In this document: positions 5,654 to 11,854 of the stretch, in pieces
Layout: every line of letters begins with the position of its first letter
Position numbering within the stretch: position 1 is the stretch's first letter
IMG/VR virus record: IMGVR_UViG_3300028376_000024
Span: 1-28,041 of that record
Origin: a virus
Length of the DNA stretch: 28,041 bases
Strand: one strand, 5' to 3'
The notes under the pieces: generated by a model
The model's database searches: none
The model's input: only the letters and a program-made list of their open reading frames with translations
Told to the model about the DNA's origin: nothing
Translations under genes and position numbers: made by a program

Positions 5654-6351
5654 AAATATCCCAAATAGGTTCATCATCGAAAGGAAATGCCATCCTGATT
5701 GACGATGGAAAAACAAAGGCGCTGCTTGATGCGGGGCTTGCGTTTAAAGATCTTCAAACCAAGTTGCCATGTCGTCTGTCCGATATTGAGTGCGCCTTAA
5801 TCACGCATTCACACGGCGATCATGTGAAGGCGGTTCCTGAACTGTTACGGCGTGGCGTTCACTGCTATGCAAGCGAGGGAACTTGGGGGTCTGTCATTGG
5901 AGAGATCCAGAAGTGGCCTGCCATTTCCTGCTATCATAAACTGTCGTTTCAGGAGGGATCTTTCGAGATTCTTCCCTTTAACGTCAAGCACGATGTTCAG
6001 CAGCCGTTCGGGTATCTAATTCGGTCCCATCACACGGGCGAACGACTAATTTACGCGGTCGATACGGGGCAAATGTGGTTTACGTTCAAGGGTATAAACT
6101 ACTTTTTGATCGAGGCGAATCACTGCAAACACATTCTTGACGGGCAAGACATGGACGAGAAGTTAAAGTTCAGAATAGCAAATAATCACTTGTCGATTCA
6201 GAAGCTAACCGCCTATTTAATGGCAAGTGACATGACACATGCGAAAGAGATACATCTTTTGCATCTTAGTAACTCAAACAGTAACGAAAAACAATTTGTA
6301 CGTGACCTGCAAGCCCAATTCGGCGTACCGGTTTACGTGCATGGAGAATAG
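5650..6351 (+). CDS. MBL-fold metallohydrolase, possible recombination nuclease
   Basis: This 233-residue protein has the metallo-beta-lactamase fold. THSHGDH (52-58) is the main metal motif. Further candidate ligands are H114, D138 (AVDTG) and H205 (HLS). The start MKISQIGSSSKGNA is typical of the YycJ/WalJ-like branch, whose members have been linked to 5'-exonuclease activity. It overlaps recT by four bases (ATGA). No RecE, lambda Exo or YqaJ nuclease is visible, so this protein may be the exonuclease that supplies ssDNA to RecT; that role is inference. Metal-site residues appear intact. Confidence 0.85.
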   Translation: MKISQIGSSSKGNAILIDDGKTKALLDAGLAFKDLQTKLPCRLSDIECALITHSHGDHVKAVPELLRRGVHCYASEGTWGSVIGEIQKWPAISCYHKLSFQEGSFEILPFNVKHDVQQPFGYLIRSHHTGERLIYAVDTGQMWFTFKGINYFLIEANHCKHILDGQDMDEKLKFRIANNHLSIQKLTAYLMASDMTHAKEIHLLHLSNSNSNEKQFVRDLQAQFGVPVYVHGE

Positions 6352-6352
6352 A

Positions 6353-6838
6353 ATGAACTCAAAAATGATTACAAAGGTACAGTACAAAAAAGATAAACTT
6401 GACATTCAGTGGCACGAAATACGAGACGGTCATGTGGATAAAAAATCCATTGAAAGCCGTGTGGAACCGCACGAGGACTTGTTTAACGCTCTTCGTGCGT
6501 TGGATAGACCACTTTGTATTGAGGCCGAGCTTGAGCAAGACGAAAACGAGTACAAGCGCCATGACATTCAGGTATTGAACGTTGAGTATGATGAAAATGA
6601 GAAAGACGGGTCAATCGTTATGAGCGCTTCAATTACAAGCGAGCGTCACATGGAGCTTACGATGGAAAGGATGAAAATTGTGAGTCCGATGAAGCCAGAG
6701 GTCGGTGAGTTTGGACTTGACAGCCTGACGGTGAAAACTGTTGAAGAGGTGATCAAAGAAGCCGAGGCGTATCTCGGTGGAAAGCGACATGACCTGTTCT
6801 CGATGACCGATAAGCAGAAAGAGCTTGTCAATGATTGA
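6353..6838 (+). CDS. Hypothetical recombination-operon protein, 161 residues
   Basis: No known family is recognised. The frame is open further upstream, but the start at 6353 (MNSKMITKVQ...) is chosen because it lies just after the MBL stop and has GGAG six bases ahead. The protein looks like a compact beta-rich fold (residues ~5-110, many alternating polar/hydrophobic strands, DNEYKRHDIQVLNVEYDE in the middle). An acidic helix follows (EEVIKEAEAYLGGKRHDLF). It lies between the MBL-fold gene and rusA, and its stop overlaps the rusA start by 8 bp. A role in recombination or replication is suggested only by position. Confidence 0.75.
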   Translation: MNSKMITKVQYKKDKLDIQWHEIRDGHVDKKSIESRVEPHEDLFNALRALDRPLCIEAELEQDENEYKRHDIQVLNVEYDENEKDGSIVMSASITSERHMELTMERMKIVSPMKPEVGEFGLDSLTVKTVEEVIKEAEAYLGGKRHDLFSMTDKQKELVND

Positions 6839-7235
6839 GGTGATTATTCCCGGCGATCCTGTGTCTCAAAAAAGGCACAGGGATTCTAAACACGGGGGTA
6901 AGTACGACCCGTCAAAAAAGGACAAGAAACGCATTCGGAACTTCTTCTTGCCGCACAAGCCGACTGAGCCTTTAGAATGCCTTCTAAAAGTAGACATCTA
7001 TGCGTTTTTCAGAACTCCGACATCATGGAGTGGCGTTAAAAAGAAGAGATCCGAGGGGAAGTACAGACCAAAGACACCGGACGTTGACAACATTGAGAAA
7101 ATAATCTACGATGCGCTGAATAAGTACATCTACGTTGACGACTCTCAAATTGTACGAAGCGTGACCGAAAAATACTACTCAGTGCAGCCGTGTACTGTAA
7201 TTAAAATTGAATCAATACAACAGGATAAAATATGA
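6831..7235 (+). CDS. rusA: RusA-family Holliday junction resolvase
   Basis: The 134-residue protein matches RusA, a dimeric endonuclease that cuts four-way DNA junctions. The N-terminus IEVIIPGDPVSQKRHR fits the first strand and basic region. The catalytic signature TPDVDNIEKIIYDALN starts at residue 82, with D84 and D86, and DD at 103-104 (YVDDSQIV) completes the acidic site. Many basic residues between 17 and 80 would bind DNA. ATG at 6831 is preferred over an in-frame TTG six bases upstream. It overlaps the previous gene by 8 bp and the next by ATGA. It probably resolves recombination or replication intermediates before packaging. Confidence 0.92.
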   Translation: MIEVIIPGDPVSQKRHRDSKHGGKYDPSKKDKKRIRNFFLPHKPTEPLECLLKVDIYAFFRTPTSWSGVKKKRSEGKYRPKTPDVDNIEKIIYDALNKYIYVDDSQIVRSVTEKYYSVQPCTVIKIESIQQDKI

Positions 7236-7489
7236 GAACATCAAATATTATATGGACGTTTTTAGTGGCTATCACCATTGCTTTTGTCATGGTTATTAAT
7301 CTCGTCTTTGAATTGGAAAGCGAACCTAAACCGATAGAGTACGCCGAGAAGAATTGCGTACATACCCGTTATTCCTATCGAGGATTGCCGGAGGTCTTGC
7401 TACTGTGCGAGGACGGTACATATTATGACACGTCCGGTTTTAACCCAGATAGAGGCGAAATGCTACGTAAAATGAAGGGGGGGTTATGA
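7232..7489 (+). CDS. Small membrane-anchored protein, 85 residues
   Basis: Residues ~6-27 (IIWTFLVAITIAFVMVINLVF) form one N-terminal hydrophobic segment, followed by a soluble domain with two cysteines (C42 and C59) that could form a disulfide outside the cytoplasm. It could also be a signal anchor of a secreted protein. No known family is recognised. It overlaps rusA upstream and the next gene downstream by ATGA. Its last codons run through a G7 tract in slippery phase (7477-7483), so a -1 shift could fuse it to the next protein. Membrane genes in a replication operon are unusual. Confidence 0.75.
   Translation: MRTSNIIWTFLVAITIAFVMVINLVFELESEPKPIEYAEKNCVHTRYSYRGLPEVLLLCEDGTYYDTSGFNPDRGEMLRKMKGGL
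7477..7483 (+). other. G7 tract in -1 slippery phase at a gene junction
   Basis: The seven G residues read G GGG GGG in the zero frame of the 7232 gene, a perfect X XXY YYZ heptamer, two codons before its stop. A -1 slip enters the frame of the 7486 gene one codon before its ATG. The tract may instead simply serve as a purine-rich ribosome-binding site two bases before that ATG. Confidence 0.35.
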
Positions 7490-7887
7490 TACACGAAAAC
7501 GGTATTACGCTGACGGAAAAAGAACGAGGAATGCTGAAATCGGCTGAATTTTCGCAAGACAGACGGATAGCCATGATATTTATGGCACGACCCGCCGAAG
7601 GATTCACCTTCCACGACATATTGGCGGCTACAGGATTTAACCAGGACAGCGTTAAACGGTCAATTAGTAATATGGCTGGGGCAGGCGATATTAGTAAGTA
7701 TAAAGACAAATTTGATCGCTTTCCGCTTGTCAAAACGGATATGAAAAAGGAAAACCCTGATACGGGCATTCGTATTACGTGTTACAAGTGGAATCCAAGG
7801 TTTAAAAAGCCTCAGAGCCATTCAGAAATAGTTGATCAGCACAAAAAAAGGAAACAGTTAGACTTCCTTAACGGAGGCTCGCAATGA
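7486..7887 (+). CDS. Possible winged-helix DNA-binding protein, 133 residues
   Basis: Residues ~10-75 look like a winged-helix domain: helix LTEKERGMLKSAE, helix RRIAMIFMA, then FTFHDILAATGFNQDSVKRS as helix-turn-recognition helix, and a basic wing. The C-terminal part (75-133) is basic and polar, ending KKRKQLDFLNGG. No named family is assigned. It lies just before the DnaA-IV-like and initiator-like genes with four-base overlaps on both sides, so a role in replication or early transcription control is plausible. Start ATG 7486 overlaps the previous stop. Confidence 0.65.
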   Translation: MIHENGITLTEKERGMLKSAEFSQDRRIAMIFMARPAEGFTFHDILAATGFNQDSVKRSISNMAGAGDISKYKDKFDRFPLVKTDMKKENPDTGIRITCYKWNPRFKKPQSHSEIVDQHKKRKQLDFLNGGSQ

Positions 7888-8174
7888 CCATACTCAAAGA
7901 CATTAAAGCGATAGGCCTTGCTAATCAAGCGGTTTTCAAGAACATTGAGAGTCAGACAGGGATTAGCCGTTGGCGATTGAAGTCTAAAAGCAGGAAGGAG
8001 GACGTGGTTTACGCAAGGTACCTGTTTGTTCAGGAAGTTAAATCCTACATGAAAATAAACCATATTGCCGAATTGCTTAACATTCACCGCACAAGCGTTT
8101 ATCACTATCTCTATGACCACCAACCGAAAAAAAAACTTGTTAACCAATTCTCTTATAAGGGGCTTAAAAAATGA
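7884..8174 (+). CDS. Stand-alone DnaA domain IV-like DNA-binding protein
   Basis: This 96-residue protein resembles only the C-terminal DNA-binding domain of DnaA. After an N-terminal helix (residues ~17-30), the segment RKEDVVYARYLFVQEVK matches the basic-loop and R..V.AR..A helix of domain IV. HIAELLNIHRTSVYHYLYDH at ~60-79 corresponds to the HTH that reads the DnaA box (IG..FG.RDHSTVLHA in DnaA). The ATPase domain is absent. It has a good SD (GGAGG, 5-9 bases upstream) and overlaps both neighbours. It may mark the phage origin, compete with host DnaA, or regulate a promoter. The following gene is a replication-initiator-like protein, which supports a replication role. Confidence 0.75.
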   Translation: MTILKDIKAIGLANQAVFKNIESQTGISRWRLKSKSRKEDVVYARYLFVQEVKSYMKINHIAELLNIHRTSVYHYLYDHQPKKKLVNQFSYKGLKK

Positions 8175-9064
8175 GCAAACTTAGAAGCGTAAATACACAC
8201 TTTTGGAGCGACACATATATCGTTGATTTAGACCCGATTGAGAAGCTACTTTTTCTGTTTTTATTGACCAATGAACAGACGAATATGCTTGGCATATATG
8301 AGCTTCATATCAGGCGAATTGCCTTTGATACTGGCGTTGATAAAGACATGGTTTTGAAGATTTTTGAAAGGTTTGAGAAAGCCGGAAAAGCAAAATACTC
8401 CGATGGGTATGTAATTTTGCAGAAATTTTTGAAACATCAGAGCTTTAACGCAAATATGGAGACTTCCGCTATAAAAAGCTGGAACGACCTGCCTTTAAAC
8501 ATACGTAAGGACAGTTTTTGCGAACCCATACTAAAGGGTTTGAAAGGCTTTACCAAGGCTTCGGAACCCATTGCCGAAATAGAAGTAGAAGTAGAAAGGG
8601 AAATAGAAAGGGAAGTAGAAGTAGAATATGAATTAGAAACTGAACATGAAGTCACTAATGTCACTGCTCTCGCAGATGACGTTCCCAATGCGTCTGATTC
8701 TGAAACATGGGAATCTGCTATCCGAATATCGGACTACCTACTTGAAGCAATTTGTGAGAATGACCCGACACATAAATTCGTGACGAACAAACCCGCTAAA
8801 AAAAGGTGGGTAAAAGAGATTGATTTAGGGCTGAGAAGAGACGGCCGGACAGAGGAACAATTTATGTTTCTTATAGACGCTGTTTTCAGAAATTGCCGTG
8901 ACTTCTCAGACCTTTGGGACAAGTGGCATATAAACATTCAATCTGGTAAAAAGCTACGTGACAAATTTGACGCAATTAAAAACCAAATCAAATCATCAAA
9001 AAATGGAAGTTCAAAAAAACAAACAAAAGGCGATCTTGACGTACAATTCCTCAGAGACGTGTGA
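8171..9064 (+). CDS. Phage replication initiator-like protein
   Basis: The 297-residue protein has the layout of phage replisome organisers. An N-terminal winged-helix region (residues ~1-100, with FWSDTYIVDLDPIEKLLFLFLLTN spanning its first helices and IRRIAFDTGVDKDMVLKIFE) is followed by a linker and a C-terminal helical domain (~185-285) ending in a W-x-x-x-I-x-S-G-K-K-L-R-x-K-F block. That block resembles the C-terminal part of several phage initiator/helicase-loader proteins. The linker holds a strongly acidic E-V/E-I repeat (about residues 136-160). It would bind the phage origin and help load the host helicase. No phage DnaB-type helicase or polymerase is in the window, so host replication proteins are probably used. 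The exact family is uncertain. Confidence 0.7.
   Translation: MSKLRSVNTHFWSDTYIVDLDPIEKLLFLFLLTNEQTNMLGIYELHIRRIAFDTGVDKDMVLKIFERFEKAGKAKYSDGYVILQKFLKHQSFNANMETSAIKSWNDLPLNIRKDSFCEPILKGLKGFTKASEPIAEIEVEVEREIEREVEVEYELETEHEVTNVTALADDVPNASDSETWESAIRISDYLLEAICENDPTHKFVTNKPAKKRWVKEIDLGLRRDGRTEEQFMFLIDAVFRNCRDFSDLWDKWHINIQSGKKLRDKFDAIKNQIKSSKNGSSKKQTKGDLDVQFLRDV
8575..8652 (+). repeat. Short imperfect GAAGTA/GAAATA repeat coding for an acidic linker
   Basis: About 78 bp of 6-base units (GAAGTA, GAAATA, GAAAGG and variants) encode alternating Glu with Val, Ile or Arg inside the initiator-like gene. Such tracts arise by slippage and often vary in length between relatives. Many phage origins lie inside the initiator gene, so this tract could have a DNA role too, which is speculative. 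Confidence 0.6.
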
Positions 9065-9629
9065 GGTTCCTGCTGAGTATTCGCGTCAAAAGGCGATGGT
9101 ATATTCCAAGAATAACTCTGGATTTAACAACGCGGCCCCAGGAGAACCGGCTCGGCGTAAACTTGCGATGATGTATGTGAAAATGGGGGCAAAGGCTGAG
9201 GTTCCTGGAAGTACAAATGAAAAGATTGCGTTCCTGAATGATTTTTGGCGTACGATTTACTTCACCAACAACCTTTGTCCTGTCGATATTCCGTTCAGTA
9301 TCCTCATGGACGAGTTCGTTCTTGCGCTTGCTCATGGTGTTATTGATCGCAAAGGAAACAATCAAGTGGCTATCTGCAATGCGTTCAACGAATGGGTTAT
9401 TCGTCCTGATGTACGTAATCGGCTGTATCAGAAGCGTGACGAGATATATCCCGAAAAGAAACCAAAGCAGATAGCGGAATCCGCGACACCGGAAACGACT
9501 GAGGACTACACGGACGAGGAAATTATCCAAAAATACAACGCGATTAAACCTATGGCGGGTATCGGCATGGTCGATCACATGCTTAGGGAACTTAAAAAAC
9601 ACATTGATTCACGGGGATTTGAGTTATGA
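9003..9629 (+). CDS. Hypothetical protein at the end of the replication operon
   Basis: The protein of 208 residues is not recognised. The frame is open upstream to a GTG at 8958, but ATG 9003 is chosen because the upstream extension lies deep inside the previous gene and 9003 leaves a shorter (62-bp) overlap. A polar N-terminus (~50 residues) leads to a helical core (~60-150: NEKIAFLNDFWRTIYFTNN, LMDEFVLALAHGVID) and an acidic, P/T-rich linker (KKPKQIAESATPETTEDY). The C-terminal helix is MVDHMLRELKKHI. It directly follows the initiator gene, so a helicase-loader-like job is possible. It also sits where a small terminase could be. Neither is shown by a motif. Confidence 0.65.
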   Translation: MEVQKNKQKAILTYNSSETCEVPAEYSRQKAMVYSKNNSGFNNAAPGEPARRKLAMMYVKMGAKAEVPGSTNEKIAFLNDFWRTIYFTNNLCPVDIPFSILMDEFVLALAHGVIDRKGNNQVAICNAFNEWVIRPDVRNRLYQKRDEIYPEKKPKQIAESATPETTEDYTDEEIIQKYNAIKPMAGIGMVDHMLRELKKHIDSRGFEL

Positions 9630-9638
9630 AATTAACCT

Positions 9639-9667
9639 TTTGTAAACTTGGCTAAACCTGATACTTT
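9639..9667 (+). promoter_or_regulatory. Weak promoter candidate ahead of the lysis genes
   Basis: In the 44-bp gap before the endolysin gene, TTGTAA is followed after about 16 bp by TACTTT. The same bases nearly fit the Bacteroidota-type pattern TTG-N19-TAnnTTTG (TACTTTAG). Both matches are imperfect. The gap is one of few real intergenic spaces here and would suit a late promoter. Confidence 0.25.
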
Positions 9668-9673
9668 AGTGAT

Positions 9674-10162
9674 ATGATCCCAACTCACATGAAAATCTCG
9701 GAATACATTATGCGACCAGACCTTAAAGTCCCGGTCGGTGTCATGGATAAGATTCAACAATGCCATGCGAATCCGATGAGTTATGTGCGGCAGAAATTGG
9801 GGGTTCCTATCATTGTAAGCAAGTCAAGCGGGTATCGGCCTCTTGAACATGAAATTGATAATGGAAGAGACGGTACAAGTGAACATGTATTCCGTTTGCA
9901 AGACCGCCCCGGATCGGAAAAAGGATTAGGTGCAGCAGACTATACGACCTTGAACGATGGTTTCTATGACATGGTTCGACTTATTTCAAAATTAACCAAT
10001 TACAGCAGGATTGCATTTTACACTGACACCGACACACAATTCGTTCACTGCGACTACCGATATTTCGGGTCAAAAAAGCAATTCTTCTTAGTAAGGAGGA
10101 ACGCATGGAAGCAGACGGAATTGACATCGGTGTTAGAGGCAATAAAAGAGATTATCATCTAA
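9674..10162 (+). CDS. Peptidase M15-like endolysin
   Basis: This 162-residue protein resembles the M15 D-Ala-D-Ala/L-Ala-D-Glu peptidase group, zinc enzymes that cut peptide links in peptidoglycan. The motifs appear in order: SGYR (52-55), SEH (69-71), GAADY (86-90) and HCDY (125-128). The likely zinc ligands are H71, D89 and H125. No signal peptide is visible, so export would depend on a holin, and the next gene is a good holin candidate that starts inside this one. As a single-domain enzyme it fits a Gram-negative-type envelope. It could also be a virion-associated peptidase, but the holin neighbour favours lysis. Confidence 0.87.
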   Translation: MIPTHMKISEYIMRPDLKVPVGVMDKIQQCHANPMSYVRQKLGVPIIVSKSSGYRPLEHEIDNGRDGTSEHVFRLQDRPGSEKGLGAADYTTLNDGFYDMVRLISKLTNYSRIAFYTDTDTQFVHCDYRYFGSKKQFFLVRRNAWKQTELTSVLEAIKEIII

Positions 10163-10545
10163 ACGAGAAGGTTATGTATCAATTTCTAATAAGCAAGATC
10201 GCACAAGCATCCCTTACTATTGTTGCGTTCGTGACTTACATTTACGCAGAGATTCAAGAAACAATACCGGGAACCGTTGGCGCTCTTGAAGAGGCTGCCA
10301 AGTACGGTTTTGCCGTTCTTGTCCTGTTCATTGTCCTCACCTTACTGTACCAAGACTGGAATAAAGAACGCGACTATTCACGTACCGAGATCAAGAAACT
10401 CAATACGCTTATTGGCGAAATGGTTAAGTTAAACCGTGAGGCACTAACCCGTTCTACACGTGCTATTGAGCAACAAAATTATATGAACGAACGAATGATA
10501 AACTTTATGCTCAGGCATAAAAAAGATCAAAACTCAAAGAATTAA
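10105..10545 (+). CDS. Holin-like two-TM membrane protein
   Basis: The 146-residue protein has two hydrophobic segments (residues ~26-48 and ~66-84). A polar, helical C-terminal tail of about 60 residues follows, with many K, R and E, and ends HKKDQNSKN. This is compatible with a class II-like holin. ATG 10105 has a near-perfect SD (AGGAGG, five bases upstream) and lies inside the endolysin gene. A second in-frame ATG at 10174, after the endolysin stop, is preceded by AGAAGG and would give a protein starting right at the first TM segment. Two starts that differ in N-terminal charge recall the holin/antiholin pairs of lambda S, but here this is only a suggestion. Function is inferred from topology and neighbour. 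Confidence 0.65.
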   Translation: MEADGIDIGVRGNKRDYHLNEKVMYQFLISKIAQASLTIVAFVTYIYAEIQETIPGTVGALEEAAKYGFAVLVLFIVLTLLYQDWNKERDYSRTEIKKLNTLIGEMVKLNREALTRSTRAIEQQNYMNERMINFMLRHKKDQNSKN

Positions 10546-10546
10546 T

Positions 10547-11854
10547 GTGCGAGAGCAAATTGAATATCGCATAGCATCGTGGCAGGATGATTTCATAAGC
10601 GACTACAATAAACGGGTTGCGATTATAGCGGCAAAAGGATCTGGAAAAACATGGTCGGGAGCAAGATTCGTAGCTAATCAGGCCGCTCTACAGCCGAATG
10701 AACAGCATTTAATCATGCTAAATACGCTTGGACAGGCTCGTGACGTTTTTTATCAGGACATTGAGCCACTGCTACAGGAACTAAATTGGCCGTACCATTT
10801 CTCACCTCAGTACGGCGTTCTCAAAATATTCGATACTACCTTTCACGTTCGTAGCGCTGAGAAAGATTCTATTAAGCGCATTGAGTCGATTGTCTACGCC
10901 TCTGGTTGGGCTGATGAGGTGTCATTCTACGACTACGAATCATTCAAGGTATTCTTTTCTCGTATTCGTGTAGGAAAGCGCCTTGTTCGGGTAAGTTCCA
11001 TGCCGGATGACCCCGAACACTGGATATACACTATGCTTGATAAAGCGAAATTTATCATGCACGAAAAGTCGCTTTATGACAATCCCGATAAAGAGTTTGT
11101 TAAGAACTACGAAGAGATTTTGAAAGCGATTTATGAAGGCCCACAGCTCAAGCGGTATCTCAGTGGCGAGAGGGTGTCCCTTGCGGGGCTTGGCCTGTTC
11201 AACGTGCATCCGAGTATGAAGGGTGAAGAAACTGTTGACCCCGACATGGATATTTACTTGCATTGGGATTTCAACGTTTCTTATCGGGCGGTGTCAGCCT
11301 GGCAACAAAGGGGCCGGGATGAAAAGGGTCGCCCTATGGTTGCCTGCGTTCGATCATGGCAGATGAAAGAGAAGATTGTTCACGAAGATGCGATTGCGCT
11401 TGCGAAAGTATTCGAGAATCACAATGGTATTATCTATCTTGGGGGTGATGCGTCTGAAAACAAGCGTAGCTCTCAGACAACGGAAAGTATATGGCAAAGC
11501 GTTCGCAGAGGATTCAAAGAGCATTTTCAGGAAAAGGTAGAAAATGATTCAGCATACACCCCTCCAAGCGTCAGAAACATCGTTCCGAGCAAGAACCCGT
11601 CCGTCAAAGACACGATTCAATGCGCTAATTGGGCGTTCATACAAGGATTAGTCTCTTTTGATGCGGGTGAAAAAAATGTATATTCTTCATTACAGGCAGT
11701 CAAAGCAGATAAATATGGCGAAATTGATAAATCAGGTGATGATTCTCCCGGCGGCGCAAAAACACATGAATCTGACACGGCAAGGTACGCGCTTTGGCAC
11801 TTCTACAAGAAGCTGTACCCTGGTGGGACTGGAAAACTTTGGGCGGTAGGATGA
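10547..11854 (+). CDS. terL: Terminase large subunit
   Basis: This 435-residue protein is the motor that drives DNA into the prohead and cuts concatemers. The N-terminal ATPase has Walker A AAKGSGKT (28-35) and a Walker-B-like IVYASGWADE (115-124) with the catalytic glutamate at 124. The C-terminal RNase H-like nuclease shows D241 (HWDFNVS), D301 (GGDASENK) and the H407/D410 region (HESDTARYALW). Length is typical for TerL. The start is GTG at 10547 just after the previous stop; a nearby ATG at 10545 is in another frame and closes quickly. The stop overlaps the portal start (ATGA). No clear small terminase gene precedes it. Confidence 0.93.
   Translation: MREQIEYRIASWQDDFISDYNKRVAIIAAKGSGKTWSGARFVANQAALQPNEQHLIMLNTLGQARDVFYQDIEPLLQELNWPYHFSPQYGVLKIFDTTFHVRSAEKDSIKRIESIVYASGWADEVSFYDYESFKVFFSRIRVGKRLVRVSSMPDDPEHWIYTMLDKAKFIMHEKSLYDNPDKEFVKNYEEILKAIYEGPQLKRYLSGERVSLAGLGLFNVHPSMKGEETVDPDMDIYLHWDFNVSYRAVSAWQQRGRDEKGRPMVACVRSWQMKEKIVHEDAIALAKVFENHNGIIYLGGDASENKRSSQTTESIWQSVRRGFKEHFQEKVENDSAYTPPSVRNIVPSKNPSVKDTIQCANWAFIQGLVSFDAGEKNVYSSLQAVKADKYGEIDKSGDDSPGGAKTHESDTARYALWHFYKKLYPGGTGKLWAVG

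Noticed and set aside
6433-6441. Perfect DnaA box (TTATCCACA, minus strand) as a replication origin
   Set aside because: It is a single site inside a coding sequence without clustering or an A/T-rich unwinding region; chance occurrence is plausible.
8163-8173. A6 run at the 7884/8171 junction as a third frameshift site
   Set aside because: The phase is -1, but the P-site codon cannot re-pair well because the preceding base is T; the ordinary ATGA overlap explains it.
9051-9602. 183-codon minus-strand ORF
   Set aside because: Mirror of the 9003 gene; Arg/Phe/Leu-rich and without a plausible start signal.
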